Of a DNA stretch of 64,000 bases, positions 1 to 13,930 are shown one piece after another. Origin of the DNA: Carya illinoinensis (lineage: Eukaryota > Streptophyta > Magnoliopsida > Fagales > Juglandaceae); NCBI RefSeq assembly GCF_018687715.1, contig NC_056762.1, positions 33,034,864 to 33,098,863 on the forward strand. The letters are read 5' to 3'. Below the pieces are notes generated by a model that saw only the letters and a program-made list of their open reading frames with translations, did not search any database and was not told where the DNA came from. The position numbers and the translations under genes are program-made. Within the stretch, counting starts at the first letter, position 1. The number at the start of each line of letters is the position of its first letter.

Positions 1-594
1 TTGATGAATTTTGAGTTGGGGGAGCTTTACTCAAACCGCTATCCAAGAGAAACATGAGCTAAAAGGGCCTTTTTTTTTTTTTAACTTAAATATTATTCAA
101 TAAGTCATTATGCATAATTATGTACATATGACATGAGATCCACACTACTCAACCATATTGTACATTCTCTTACAATAAAAATTGCACAACTCTAGACTAA
201 CCACGAACTACCATTAATATTATTGCCTCTAGAATCAAAAGGTCCGACTCGTGTTCCATGTGCAGCAATGCCGAAATTATGAACCCCGGCCAACGTTGAT
301 CATCATCTAACAATGTGTCATGATCAACAGTACTAAGCTGATAAAAAGGGATTTTAAATATTATATCTTAACACTCTCATTTATGTTTAGGTTAAACTCT
401 CTATTAATAAATGAGTATAATACATGAAATATTTAATTAAATAAAACGAAGTATAAAATCAGAATTTGAACACAAAATTTTTGTTCTGATATAATTATGT
501 AAAACCACTACGTACTTGTGATCTTAACCAAATCATTGATATATTTTCATCGAGATTATGATACCATACGTTGAGAAACCAATTAAGGCAATCT

Positions 595-623
595 TATATA
601 TATATATATATATATATATAATA
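595..623. repeat. (TA)n microsatellite
   Basis: About 14 TA units. A second (AT)n tract lies at 837-861, and shorter ones near 2069-2090, 2538-2554 and 3085-3100. All are in non-coding DNA. Confidence 0.95.
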
Positions 624-3600
624 GGTTTGAACCCAAGTATATATAATTAGTCATTTTACATTCACACGTATTAATATTGCAAAAACCTTCGATGCACCAC
701 TATGCCTTACAACCTACAAACTTATCCTAATCATCATAGCTCCATATAATTTATACCCTTCTCATAAAAATAAAACAGATTAAACATTACATTAATGGCG
801 AGAATATATCATTTTTGTGTGTGTCTCATGAATTGCATATATATATATATATATATATATAATTTTGACTAATTCACAACTTATAATTTTAGGTGATTAA
901 CCAACTTAATTTTCGAACAAATTAATTGAGTATTTTGAATCGACATATATATGTCGCGTGCATGCGCATATATTAAAAAGTGAAGTAGTATACTTATATT
1001 AATAGTAATTTTAGTACAAGATTTAAATAAATAAATTAAGCAAATGCTTTTTATAAAAAAGTGATTTTTTTGATACTTTTTAAAAGAAAAAGATTTGCAT
1101 AATTTATCAAATTTAAAATTTGTAAAGATCATTTCTCTCGTAATGATTAAATTTGTAAAAGAGATAATGTAATAGTCAAAAGTGGAAAAACGCAGTTGGA
1201 TGAGGATCAGAGCAGTTCCCCTTTACAACTCAAAAATATGAGATTACCCTGGAAAATCTCGTTATTCTTGTCTGGTCTGTGACATAGTCCATACGCAGCC
1301 CTAGCCTATATATCTTGATTCTGATGATCGATGCCTAGATCTGTGGTTGCCTGGCTATAACTAGATCCTAGCTAGATGCTACGTACTACTCCTATCTAAT
1401 AGAACTTACCCTAGCCAGGGCGGGTCCCTCTTCTGTAATTTACATATACATATACATGTATCATGTATAGATACCGAATATATAGTGACTCATTGGCATT
1501 AACTAGCTGCGGGATGACAAAGTCGCAATATTATGCTTACTCCACTACTGAAAGGACACTTTCAAAAGTGTAAAGACCGACCATATATGCATGGAATTTG
1601 GTCATTTTTCTACAGCTAGCTATCTTAACTAGTAGTCCACAAAATCTGCCACTTTTGTCCAACAAAAGTTTTAATAATTTAGAGCGAATAAGTTAATTGC
1701 CCTGGAAGATGATTAAGGTTAATGTTCAATGATGATGATGATCCGTTGACCTAAAATCCGTTTCTATGGCTAGAATAGGAAAACACCCATATACAGTCAT
1801 ATGTCTATTACTTCAGAATGTATATATGTTTTCTTGCTAATCAAAGATATATAATTTTAGAGATCATTGGTATCGTTTGAAAAAACAGCCATGACTATGA
1901 TCGATTCCACAAGTGCCCCACCGAAATAATATACATATGGAAAACATATATATATAGGGCCAAGGATTCGTAATAATTCCCTTGTTTTCAAAAACTTGTG
2001 TGACTAAACTACATATATCATGTACTTTTGCCCCTCTCCCTTCTCTCTCTCTCTCTGTATGTATATATATAAATATATATATATATATACCGTGCATAGA
2101 TCATTCCGCAATTCATGTCCTCAAAGCTCGAAAATGCGATTTGTAGCTATCAATCATAATCCCTAAAGCCAGTCCATCCCATAATCCCAATTAACGAACT
2201 TGTAGCTACCTAATTAGACTGAAAGCAAAGATATCAAGGATTAACCATATCCATGCGCGCATGGGATGGACTTATGCTGATGGGTTAATTTCAATTGACC
2301 AATTCATAATACCAGATGGGAAAGTTGGTTGAAGACGAAGAAAATGGGGAAAAAAGAAAAAGAAAATGGAGTTTAATTTTATATAAATTCAACATCTATA
2401 AGTTAAGTCCATGGTTTTAATTCATTTATGTAGGATGATCATCATTTTTCTGAAGATCGAGGACCTCTTCCTGCATGCATGCAAGGGATCGTAATGAGAC
2501 AGGTTATCATTAAAATAAATAAATTCTAATTAGGAATATATATATATATATATACACGGTTTATCCTACATTTTTGTGGTTTGAAAGTCCAGGGATCAAA
2601 CGATTATTTAACCTTTTACTGAAATTGTGGTAGGGATTGACGTACAATAGATTCATTTCCAGGTTTTGTAAGTTGAAAATTTACTAGGCATATATGTAGA
2701 TAGATTTGCAGAGTCTCTCTCTCACTGATCATATATGGTGATATTGGAAAAGTTATAAGATCTTATTGTTATATATAAGTTTATCTCAAGCACAGTACTG
2801 TATACTTACAGCATATAATAGTTGAGACATGAGGTTATGTATCATCAATTGGACAATTATATATAACTGGCAAGCTAACAAATTTTAAAAAGAAAAAAAA
2901 GGAAAGAAACATGATTTAAGAAGGATCTGGTACACACACAACACGCAACAACAAAACAAATCTGCATGCATTTGATCTTTTCTAATTAAACACGTACGGT
3001 GAGAACAATTAAAAAGAAGAGCTTTGTGAAAACATGTAGCCTGTTAGTGTGTGCATGTGTGTGTACATGATATAAATATATTCATATATATATATATATG
3101 TATACATGTATGTGTGTATGCATTCGGTGTTTTTCTTCTTTCATGACTGTCAACAGGACATGTAATTAAAGACAGAAAACATGTTTTCTTCACCTGAAAA
3201 TTTAAGGAAAATGAGAAAAAGGATAGGAAAAATTACAAGAAAACAGAAAAAGGAGGTGGGGATCAGATAGAAGGACAATCTAGCTAGCTAGCTAGGAGAG
3301 AAATCCTGAAGATCAAGTTTCAAGTCATCGCATATATATTTCTGAGATTATTAGAATATTCTTCCTAAGACACCGGTACTGAGATAGATGTTCATTAGGT
3401 AATTTTGGTTGAGGCCAGCACTTACGAGCACCTAGCTAGCTAGCCTAGTGCAGATCAGAATAGCCTCACGACTAAATCAGATCACATACCTTGGAACAAC
3501 TGCTTAAAACATAAATTATCACCTGATCTATGACGTACTTAGAACATAGAAAGTTCAATATTACAAATCTAAACAACAATTTATAACCTCTATAACTTAA

Positions 3601-4357
3601 TATATAGTAGTTGGATTTGTAATCTCATATCATCATCAGATCAATCAGGACATGATGAATTCTGTTTAATGAACAAATTAAGATATTTCGGTGCATCCTA
3701 TTAATTATATATGCACTTAGGGAGCCTAGCTAGCTTGTTAGTGTACAATTTTCGCAATCTCTCTTGAATATATAGGACCTATCTCGATCTATCAATAAGC
3801 CCTCAGGACTAGATTCATCAGGGCCAGAATTTTACTCCAATGAATATAGGATTCCATCTTTGTCCTAGCTAGGAAAGAAAAGTTGCGTATACGCGGACGG
3901 AAGTTTCCAATTTGGTAAACTAGCTATATATCATTAATTAGTTCAACTCAATAAAACATGTAGAGTACTCTGAGTGATCAATTTCTTCATGAAGTTGGGT
4001 CTTATTTATCAATATGATTAAATCTTGAGCATGCAGATCTAATCAGTTAGTGGCCTGAAAATCATAAGCAGATCATTTGATCTCTCCAACATTCCCTAGC
4101 TAGCTTCCCCCAGCCAAAGAACAAAAAGATGGCGGTGGTGGATACCTTAAGGCCAGCCATTTAATTCTATATTTCCATGAAATTTTCAAAACAAGTTTCA
4201 AGCTATCTGAATATATATAGCACTAGATAAGCAAATCTTGTGGTTTAATGTAAAGTATGCATCAAATATATTAATGCTTCCAAACTTTACAGTGCAACGT
4301 CAGCTAGCCAGATCAATGTCCTAAGTTTACGCCGGGCGCAGAAAATATATTTATGGC

Positions 4358-4358
<1 letters not shown>

Positions 4359-4394
<36 letters not shown>
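4359..4394. repeat. (AC)n microsatellite
   Basis: Eighteen uninterrupted AC units running directly into a short (AT)n tract. Non-coding. Confidence 0.97.
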
Positions 4395-4403
<9 letters not shown>

Positions 4404-6318
4404 CTCATGTCAGTTCTGTACCCATTGCATCTTTAGTACCCCTATAGTTTCAAGTACGTATCTGGGATATATATACAACATATATATAGGAGTAAATTTT
4501 ACTAGTACTAGTACTAAACTCGATCGTCTCTCAAACAGAGGGAAGACATCTCAAGATGCACGATTCATTTGGAAAACTGAATGCCAATTATTATAGCTAC
4601 TTTGTTCAGTCTAGTCCTCGATCCTATTTATATTAATTCCCTTCTCATAATACACTTCTCTACTTTTCAGAACAAAAGATTGATAACTTCTAGTTTTCAT
4701 TGAGTCCTTGTATAGGATTCTGCTCTAAATATTAATTCTTTGTGCATCGGCATAAGCAGTGTCACAGCATGAGACAATAACTTAATACGAAATCGGTTAA
4801 TTAGGTAGTTATATATATATGACTAAAAATGATATTGCAACATAACAAAGTGCATATGTTTTATTTATCATCTGAATGTAATTCAAATCACAAGCAGCTA
4901 TATACATATATAAACAAAACTCTAGCAGGTGATCACTTAATTTCTTAAGATGAAACAATAATTGAGTTTTACACATTGGTGAGACAATTTGTGACATCAA
5001 AGTAAAGCATATGGTTCGAATTTGTAAGGTAAGGTACTCCTCGATCGATCGACAAAATATGAGTTTTGCAATGTGGTAAGAAAGGTGTGAGATAAACCCC
5101 TAAAATGAAGTTTTATCAGAACAAGATCAAATGGGGAGGTTGATTCTTAAAGAGACACGAACCACTTGCTTCAGTACTACTGGTTAAAAGTTAAAAATAA
5201 TCGCGAGTCGTACTGGTACATGATATACTATGATCTGATCAGTAGTACTCTACTGCAAAGGCTCCTACAGCAGTGCAGACTAATTTGGTCTTACAGCTCG
5301 AAGCATGATGCATGCATGGGATCGATGATCAATTAATATTTACGTACGTATATTTATGACCAAAACCTTTATACACTGTAAAAAGTAAACTTGGTATGGA
5401 ACAGAAATGAGCATGTGAACGAAGCTGTAACTAGTTTAACGTGGCTAGAGGTTTAAGCATCAGTACCATTTAGTACTCTCATCTCGATGGCTTAAGGTAT
5501 TGACAAGCATTATAATAGCACTTGAAAAAATCAGAGGAAATTTTAATTTTCTGCTCAGCTAGCTGTTTAATTGACCAGTACTTGAACGAACAAGGATAAC
5601 CCAACTAGCAAGGACATAGATATGAATATTAACTACAACAAAGACAACTATAATGATCATGATCTTGACAAACGAAGCAAATTAAAGAGATTACTGATAA
5701 GAGTCGTAAATATGGAGGCTTATACGAGCCGGCCGGGTGCCTCTTGAAGTTATGATCTTAATCATGCAGTGAGATTGTCGACAGTACTGTGCTACTAATG
5801 CAAGTGAATTTCCTTAACAGTAGTGCTAGCTAGTACTGTTGTTCTAGCCTGACATCAAATTACAGCTCAAACGAAAAGGAGAAGTAATTGATTAATGAGA
5901 GAGGGCCTACAGTAAGGAATTCTTTTCCTGGAAGAGCACAGTGATTTAAAAAGGGGGCATGCATGCAAGAGGTCGGTGAGAGAGTCAACTTTAAATAAAT
6001 AAATTATAGCAAAAGATCAATCAAAACAAGCAGGCATGAAATAACATCTATTGATATTATACTACCCCCCGGCCTCTTCCCAAACAACAAAAAAAGAAGT
6101 AACATAGATATCGCAGAAAGATAAAATAAAGAGTACTGAAGATAGTTATGCTACCTTTTTAAGACTCGGCAATTTTTTCTGCAAAACCTGCGGAGCGTGC
6201 CCAACGAAGCAGCCACAAGAGCAATAACCTAACAAGGTATAATACACATGTACAATTGCTTGATCGGCTGCCAGGAAAAGTTGTTAAGCTTAAAGACCAA
6301 CAACTCTAAGGAGAGCAT

Positions 6319-6348
6319 GAGAGAGAGAGAGAGAGAGAGAGAGAGACG
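6319..6348. repeat. (GA)n microsatellite, 3' of the NGATHA-like gene
   Basis: Fifteen GA units about 0.56 kb past the stop codon of the minus-strand B3 gene. The frame across it that reads as Ser-Leu repeats on the minus strand is an artefact of the dinucleotide repeat. Confidence 0.95.
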
Positions 6349-6910
6349 TGTAACTAATGGTAACCAAAGAGAATAGAAAGACAGGTAATTTGGAACTAAT
6401 TCAGCGGTAAACGCCATGGCATGCGATGGCTAGGGTACATACTTGGAAACCAGGCCCTACAAAAGAAAAAACATGAGGAAATCTTGGGCAATGATGATGA
6501 TCCACGTCTCCATCCAATATATAATATTTTTCTATATTATATAATTTTATGTATCATAAATATTTTTACACAAAGTTCATAAAAAGAAGACAATTGAATA
6601 TAGTAGATTCTCTATCCCCAATGGCTTCTTGCTTATGCTGGGTAGATAATTCTTCAAAAAACCTCGATCGATCGATCGGCCTTCAAAACCCCGTCTGTCT
6701 TCTGTACCAAATTAACTGATCAATTGAAATCCAACAGTGTAATCCCGTTAGTTCATGGGCATTGGGCGTTTTTTTTTCCTGGGTCTTCATGAGCACTGAG
6801 AAACAACTATTAATTAAAGCCAATTAAAAAGAAGTTGGAAGTGATTCGGCTGTGTCGCGGTATCCAGTTGTTGTTTAAGACCTTTGCGATACTGCTGTCT
6901 CTATAGGAGT

Positions 6911-8152
6911 CTAGATACCGAAATCTAAAGACATTGATGCCTTCTTCCCCTTATTGAGAAAGTCCATGGGCACCGTTGGCAGTGTCGTACCATTGCAGGG
7001 CCTTAATTGGAGAGCAGATTGAGACGGAGAAGGAAGTTGGGAATTAGGCTGCAATGCCATAGTAGCATGAGGGGGTATTGTGGTCGAGGAAAATATCACG
7101 TCGCATGCGTCCGACTCCGATATGGGGCAATCCATGTTTACCCCAAATAACCTCAGTCGCTTGGCTGCAACTTTTCCTTGTACCACCGGCACCGACTCGA
7201 ATACCATGGGTGGTGGCTCAACTCCGATATGGGCCTGCACTAATTGTTGTTGTTGTTGTTGTTGGTACTGGTGTTGAGCTGCTGCTGTAGCTGCGGTGGA
7301 TCTCATGTAAATCAGTGATGGGTTTACCATATAATTACAGCAAGCACTGCTGGCGCCGTAGCTGTTCCGGTAAGGATGATGAAGATTGGCATTATTGTTG
7401 TTCACGTTCAGCTGCTGAGACGACAGGTGCAAGTGGTCCCTCGGCCGCATTAGCAAATTAGGACTATTAATACTCCAGGCGGACGGCGGGATGGACCGGT
7501 GGAATGAGAAGTAGTGGTGCGGCAGATTCTGAAGGGAAGCCACGGGGTCAGGCGCGTCTGGGCGACGCCTCCAATCAATGTAGAGATGATCTCTTCCGTG
7601 CTCACCAACGCCGCGCTGAAAGGACACGATATCCCCCGCATCGAGCTTCTTCTCTTTGACGAAGCGGCTCCAGCCTTTGGTCATGACGTAGCTCTGGCTG
7701 CTGTTCCAGTAAGAGTAGCGGAACCTCCAGGGTTTCCCGTTTCGATCCTCGAAGTTGAGAAGGAGTCCCTTCTCGTTGGTGGAGGAGTCCAGCGGGAAGT
7801 ATTTTTCGGCGTGCTGCTTGGGGATAACCAGGCGATTGAGTTTGCCCACATCGCTTGGAGTCACAACCTTATCGAACATATGCTCTCTCTCCATGATATT
7901 GATTCCTCGACCAGTAGTAGTGCTCCCAGCACCAACGCCATCGTCCTGGGAGTCCCCACGTCTGACATCGTCATCCTCGTTTCTTGGGGACGAGTCTATC
8001 ACCAGCTCATGAAGTTTATTGGCATCGGAAGCAGTTTCATAGGGGGAGGAGGAAGAGTAATAGGAGAAAGGGAGCTTACCTCTCACCATCTGCTCATGTG
8101 CTTCGTCACAGGAAAACCCTTCTCCTTGTGGTCCCAAATCCATGTCTTGCAC
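6911..8152 (-). CDS. NGATHA-type B3-domain transcription factor
   Basis: Intact single-exon frame of 413 residues. The B3 DNA-binding domain spans roughly residues 92-196, opening with [20 protein letters not shown] and containing the [15 protein letters not shown] core, as in the RAV/NGATHA family. Residues 334-338 are RLFGV, the B3 repression motif expected to recruit TOPLESS-type corepressors. The region between is rich in Asn, His and Gln, with a seven-Gln run at 297-303. The C-terminus ([13 protein letters not shown]) and the length favour NGATHA proper over the shorter NGATHA-like proteins. Family members act in the nucleus and limit lateral-organ growth and specify style and stigma. 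The first ATG is used; no upstream in-frame Met precedes the domain more plausibly. Which of NGA1-4 it matches is not resolved, so no symbol is given. Confidence 0.93.
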   Translation of the reverse strand: MQDMDLGPQGEGFSCDEAHEQMVRGKLPFSYYSSSSPYETASDANKLHELVIDSSPRNEDDDVRRGDSQDDGVGAGSTTTGRGINIMEREHMFDKVVTPSDVGKLNRLVIPKQHAEKYFPLDSSTNEKGLLLNFEDRNGKPWRFRYSYWNSSQSYVMTKGWSRFVKEKKLDAGDIVSFQRGVGEHGRDHLYIDWRRRPDAPDPVASLQNLPHHYFSFHRSIPPSAWSINSPNLLMRPRDHLHLSSQQLNVNNNNANLHHPYRNSYGASSACCNYMVNPSLIYMRSTAATAAAQHQYQQQQQQQLVQAHIGVEPPPMVFESVPVVQGKVAAKRLRLFGVNMDCPISESDACDVIFSSTTIPPHATMALQPNSQLPSPSQSALQLRPCNGTTLPTVPMDFLNKGKKASMSLDFGI

Positions 8153-8530
8153 TTCAATTTGAGCTTCTCTTACTGGATCTGCAAGATTTAGGTAGTTTGC
8201 ATAAGAAAAAAGGAGACTACAAGGACGGTGGGTTTTGAAGGGTTCGAGGGATCAGGGGGGTGCCTAGACTTTACAGCAAGCAACCCGGCAGAGCCAAACT
8301 CTTGTTCTACTAGTTCACAGGTAAATTATTTTATCTCTGATGTTTTGTAGGGTTAAGATCGTGATCAAGAACACGGAGAGAGAGCAAAGAGAAACGCAAG
8401 GGTGGCTCTCAGTACAATGACGGTCGGTGCATTCTTGTTTGACCAGGAGGACTACCACGAAACGGTACACCCCATGGACGTTTCAAAGAGTGCAAAATTC
8501 CTCTTGTTGTTGACCTTGGGAAGGGAGAGG

Positions 8531-8571
<41 letters not shown>

Positions 8572-8800
8572 ATTAAAGGAAGAAAATAGTAAGGTATTGG
8601 CTGTGATTTTCTTACAGAGGTGCCTCCTCACTGGAAGCTTCTCAAGTTAGGCGATTTTTCCTTTATCTTCCTGAATAAATTCTGTCTTCCTTTCCTTCTA
8701 TCTTTTTCTCTTCAGAGAGAGAGAGAACGAGAGAGAGAGAGAGAGAGAAAGTATACGTAGGGACCCCATGTATTATCTGGTTGGGCTCATGTGAGCTTGT
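8153..8800 (-). promoter_or_regulatory. 5' leader and proximal promoter of the NGATHA-like gene
   Basis: On the minus strand this stretch is CT-rich, with (CT)n tracts at 8535-8566 and 8714-8749, a composition common in plant 5' leaders. A possible 3' splice site reads CTTGCAG with the exon starting at 8178, which would fit an intron in the 5' leader. No transcript is available to confirm it. The small plus-strand frames here are antisense artefacts. Confidence 0.4.
8535..8566. repeat. (GA)n microsatellite in the NGATHA-like 5' region
   Basis: Sixteen GA units (CT on the gene's strand), preceded by an imperfect GGGAGAGGGAG run. A second imperfect GA tract lies at 8714-8749. Confidence 0.95.
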
Positions 8801-10239
8801 CCCTGTCATCATCCTGGGTGGTATTTATCTTTTTTTCTTCATTAACATTATTGAATATATTTTTACGATAACACCCAAAGAGCCAGCTGTTTTGGAGAGA
8901 GCACGAGCTCGAGTAATTGAATTCCCCAACTAGGATTGGAGGACCATTCTTTTCTTTCTTTTTATAACTATCTTCATCACATTAATTAATATTATAATTT
9001 TCTATTTAAGTAGCTAGTTAACATTAAAATTTGCTAATAATATCACCGATCCATCTATCAACTATATTATAAAAATTATGTAGTATGAAATAATGAGTTC
9101 AAGAATAACAATATATATATATATACACACCACTAATTTATGGTATTTATGCTAATTAATTTCAAATATATTTGTGATGATCATGATCTTTTGGCCGTCT
9201 GTACGGACACCATCCTGTTGTGACAACCAATCATGATCAAAACTGACCAGCCAGCTACAATATTACAGGTGGTACTAAAGTTTTGGACTCCCTCTTCATT
9301 AGATATATTTCACTCTCTCGCTCACTCTCACACACACACGTATATAAGGTCCAAGAAAATAAAATATTTTGGCCGCTCTTGGCAATTGCCATGCACTGAC
9401 CTGATCTATCTCATGCCTCCGATCTTGAAAAGTTGATCAGTTTGGCTAATAATTTACTCGAGTCTCTATCATGTCATTTATATATATATATATAACCTCG
9501 TGTATATATATATATATATATATTACTTTTTCTTTTCCTAACTTTCGCAACTAATTCCCTCACGTTTATAATTAATTACCTTTAACAACTAGAGTGTACT
9601 AGTTATTCATGAAGCGCTAACATTAACAGAGGTATTACTGCATATCATGTAACACATGATATATATATATATATATGCAAGAATTAGATCCTAACACATA
9701 CAAGAACAATTAATATTTATGATGAGTTATTTGTGATAAAAAAGAAAATAATTATGTATACTTATTTTAAAAGTAAATAGTCATAAATTTTGACAAGAAG
9801 TAATTAATAATAAATAAACAGTTTGTTGTAGTACCTGAATCGATCCACAGCTAGGTGGTACATATATTATATATAGTTAATATATTTACATGTAGTACTC
9901 TTAAAAAAATTAAAGTACTGAAGCGCTGATATCAATGTAGCAGGGGGCCAATAATTAATGATATGTATACTATATGTGTGTGTATATTATATGTATGATT
10001 TTTCATCAGTCCTGATCATCAAATAGATATGGATGGCATGGAAGTAGGGGCATGCAGTATTGATCATGATACATCAGCCAGCGACTGACAAGACAAAGGG
10101 AAATTAATTTTAATTATCTTCCAGTTTTAACTGGGTCAGAAAAATTAAGAAAATTGTATGCATTATTAACCTAGCTACGTACGCGGTACGTAGCAGCTTC
10201 CAAGGATTCTAAAATGGTAATAGTAATGGTAAGGATATA

Positions 10240-10246
<7 letters not shown>

Positions 10247-10275
<29 letters not shown>
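10247..10275. repeat. (TG)n microsatellite
   Basis: About 14 TG units following a short (TA)n tract. The minus-strand frame across it encodes a Thr-His repeat and is not considered a gene. Confidence 0.95.
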
Positions 10276-10277
<2 letters not shown>

Positions 10278-12260
10278 ATAAAATTGACAACCAGCTGGAG
10301 CAATGTCTCAATTGTACGCACATATAACGCATGATCGGTACGTACTACTACTGGGACGACGACGTTATTCATGAATAGAGCACATGATATTGCAGCATAT
10401 ATATCTTTGTACACCCAAAAGGATCGCCTAATTGATGAAGATCACCTACTCGATCCATCAAGTTGTAGCCAGTGGGAGAAAATGGCCGGGCAGCCAGGAT
10501 CATATATATATGTATATATATATGCTTTAATACAATTAGAAACTGCATGTGAATATAGGTTTGGTTCCAGCTCCTTGTCACCATCCCTCCAGCTTTGTTC
10601 ATTTTGCCCTCATATATATATATACATATATATATATATGTATATAATTATATATATTCTACTCCTCTTGCTGCTAATTCGTACCATTTTTTTTTAAGAA
10701 TCGATAATGAAAATTAGATGATCGATCCAAGTAGGTCCGACGTCAGAGGATCCCTTACATGCAGCAATATTTTGGAAATTTTGGTTTAGGTTTAAGAATT
10801 AAAGTCATGTTATAATGCGCTTGTTTAATCATGATCTTCATTCGCTGACAGCTTTTCTATCAATTGTAATCCATTCAATATTCTATATATATATATATAT
10901 ATACACACATCTCAGACAAAAAAACACACCACAGTGTAAAACGTGACAATTAAATAGGAAATTAGCTAGCTAGGTTTGCTGAGAGAGAGATGGATTAGAT
11001 TATTTGAACAATATTGTGATGCTAACATGTCTGTCTTGTGGTTGGGAGATACTGCATGTCCCCATTTGGCCGGGGTTCATATATATATGAATTAAAGACC
11101 TCGCTAAACTCGTAAATTTTAAGATATAGGGAAAGTAGCCCCACTATATATAAGTAGTCATGATAGATGCATATGCATACAGACACCTGACAGAAGTAAT
11201 CTTTTTATAATAAAATCATTAAAAACACTTAATAATTATCATATATTTTGATTACTTCCTAAGTTGTCGAAGATAAGATCGATAGATGTGGCCAAGCTAG
11301 CTAGCTAATTCGTCATCTCCCCTGATTATAGTGACGTTTTCGTTTATTATTATTAAATATTCTAGTTTGCTTTTTATTGAAGTTATCAACAAAGGGAATC
11401 ACTTACCCCAATCGATCCTTTTTTTTTTTTCCTTCTGTGTGTTTATGATTCTTTTGACTTCATGACATGAGGGAAATGAAGTCGCGTACACACACCCAAA
11501 TTACGGAGGCAACTTGCAAACTTTCGAATCCCAAAAAACGCAACACCCTCCACTAGTTGTGTGAACCATCCAACCTAGACAGGTTCCTGATCTTGTCCTA
11601 CATATTATTCCCATTTCCTCTGTATATATATTTAAACTCACGAACTCCCTTCTTAGTATTGCGATATTTAAGACACAAGTGATAATGATATTTAAAAAAG
11701 AAACAAAGAAACTTCCCGGAAGCAGAAGAAGGCTTTGCTACTTGTCTGTCTTTACGTAATTTCCATCGGAATCACGAAAGAATGATGAAAATTTTCAGCA
11801 TGTTGAAGTTGTTAATTACCAGCAATTAATGATCTGCCAGGGCCAGCTAGGCCATATATAATCTGCGCGCATTAACTTGGTAATTATTTTGATCTTCATG
11901 TACGTACGCGCGCGGCCGGCCGATCGATCGATGATGATGGTAAAAACTACAACATTTTGTGAGTGATATCATTTATCCAAATTAGAAAAATGGATATTAT
12001 TACAGTTAATTCTGAGCTACCACATGAATAATTAAATTAATACCCGTACCAGCTGGTTTCAATGCGATATACGTACCCGGCCACGCTTAAGTACAGCTTA
12101 TAATAATGTTCATTAAAATAATTTAGGATGCATATATATTTTACGTAATTTTTCATATAGGTTATAATATGGTGCATACCGTGCATATATTGTAACAAAA
12201 TAATGGATGGTCATAATTTAAAGTGTAATATTTAAAAAAATAATAATAAAGCCCCACCCG

Positions 12261-12465
12261 GTTTGGATATAATTGAAAGTGCTTCGTATCATTTTATTTT
12301 CTCTCATCTCCTTATTACAATTTTTTCAAATTTATATATACATAAAATATAATAAATAATTTAACTTTTTTAAATCTCAAAATAATAATAATATTAAAAA
12401 ATTAATATTATAATAATATTTTATTCAATTTTTAACTTTTATCTCGACTTACTGTATATCCAAAC
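12261..12465. mobile_element. MITE with 10-bp GTTTGGATAT terminal inverted repeats
   Basis: The left end reads GTTTGGATAT and the right end ATATCCAAAC, a perfect 10-bp inverted repeat around about 185 bp of very AT-rich sequence. No convincing target-site duplication is visible. The AT-rich core (AATATAATAAATAATT and AAAATAATAATAATATTAAAA) recurs in the elements at 42421-42637 and, inverted, at 56262-56450. The family looks like a non-coding DNA transposon derivative; the superfamily is not settled. Confidence 0.7.
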
Positions 12466-12755
12466 TTTACCTAAAACTCTAATTTTCAGCGTTTTTAAAG
12501 AAGAAATTGGCCGGGGTCGTAAGATTGACCTTAATTAATGGTGTATATAGCGTACGTACGTTATTGATCATAATTAAAATAACGCCTAGGGTATGCCCTG
12601 TAACATGTAAGCCATGACGGTAGATATAGTACTACCGCCGGCCAGCAGCACTACTAGCTACTACTACTCAATTAATTGCTTCTGATATTTGTTATATCGT
12701 ATTTTTCCTTTTTCTTTCTGTTAAATTAATTACTATTCTTTCACCCCTGAGTAAT

Positions 12756-12789
<34 letters not shown>

Positions 12790-13567
12790 TAAGGTGGCAT
12801 ATATGCTAAATATCCACTATATATGATCTCTCACCAACTGTGGGATACACGCAAAAAGAATGGCGACAATTTTGCCAACTCTCGGGGAGCTAGCTACGAC
12901 AGTACTACTCATGAAGGGTTCTTCCGTAAACATCAAAATGGCTCTGCCCTACCTAACACTTAAAAGTCTTAAATGGAACTTTGAAAATTTAAAGAACAAC
13001 ACCCCCTCCCCTTTCTCTCTCTCCTCTCTCCTAATTTTGTAATTCAAGTTTTCAGCTTACACAATCAATTAGCATTTCTTTAATTATTTTATCTATTAAA
13101 AACAAAGTTCCTCAAATGAGTTTGATTAATAATTATGAAAAAATATAAACGATTAAACATACATTTTTCTAACAGTTTAATTAAATTAGTAGGTTTGACA
13201 TGGAATAGAAGCAAAGCTCTTGCATTCGAACCTTGAATTCTACGCTTCATTCCATATGATTAAATATTTTACATGTTTGACCTACTTATTGAATGTTGGA
13301 AAGTCTGATCCATACATGAGGAGCAATATTAAGAAAAATATAAAAATGCTACCTTTAGTTAGAGATATAGAGCATATATCATAGACAAAAAGAGAATTAA
13401 TAAAGAAGAAAAGCAAAGAAATCAAAGAATATAAACACATGTAATTAATAGTCAACAATTATAGTATTAGTACTACTGCTAGATCTTCTAATTTCTAGAA
13501 TTGTATTACATCTTCCTCATTTGTATATATACTTAGAGATTTATTTCCCCTACATTAAATAGCTAAA

Positions 13568-13930
13568 GGCTCATTTGGACACTTGGATCAAGTGTCTCAG
13601 AATATTGTGAATAGCAGTGAAATAGTTTGAGTTAATATGTTTTATTGGGTTTTGGGAATGAAGAGAGAAAATATTGAATAAAAATATTATAAAGTTCATA
13701 AATTATTTCAATATAATTTTTAACATTATTTTTGTTTTGAAGTTCGAAAAATTTGTATTGATTTTTGTGTTCTGATTTGTAGTTTATGAAAATTGTAATA
13801 ATTAGGTAATTACTGGCTGAAAAAGTGATAAATTTGAAATTGAAAAATATTTTGTAATTATGTTTAGGAAAGAAATTATAAGAAGTTTTAAGATTTCTTT
13901 TCTCATCTCATTAATTACCCAAATTATGCC
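13568..13930. mobile_element. degenerate MITE of the same general type
   Basis: The left end (GGCTCATTTGGACACTTGG) is an imperfect inverted match to the right end, whose complement starts GGCATAATTTGGGTAATTAA. The interior has the CATCTCATTAATTACC motif typical of the group, and the length is about 360 bp. Assignment rests on the end similarity and composition only. Confidence 0.45.

Larger units (their letters stand above)
1..6910. other. gene-free 3' flank of the NGATHA-like gene
   Basis: No open frame here looks like a protein gene; the small frames fall in AT-rich sequence with no recognisable motif. The stretch is AT-rich and microsatellite-rich, with many GATC/CTAGCTAG runs such as those near 3280 and 3430. 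I see no LTR, LINE or transposon end in it. A slightly more complex segment at 6140-6260, just downstream of the NGATHA-like stop codon, could be conserved regulatory or 3'-transcribed sequence. That is a guess from composition only. Confidence 0.6.

Noticed and set aside
7514..8191. 225-codon plus-strand frame across the B3 gene
   Set aside because: Lies antisense to the NGATHA-like coding sequence. It has no recognisable domain, and its length is explained by codon bias on the opposite strand.
12860..13042. 60-codon frame starting MATILPTLGEL
   Set aside because: No family resemblance, and its 3' half is pyrimidine-rich low-complexity sequence.
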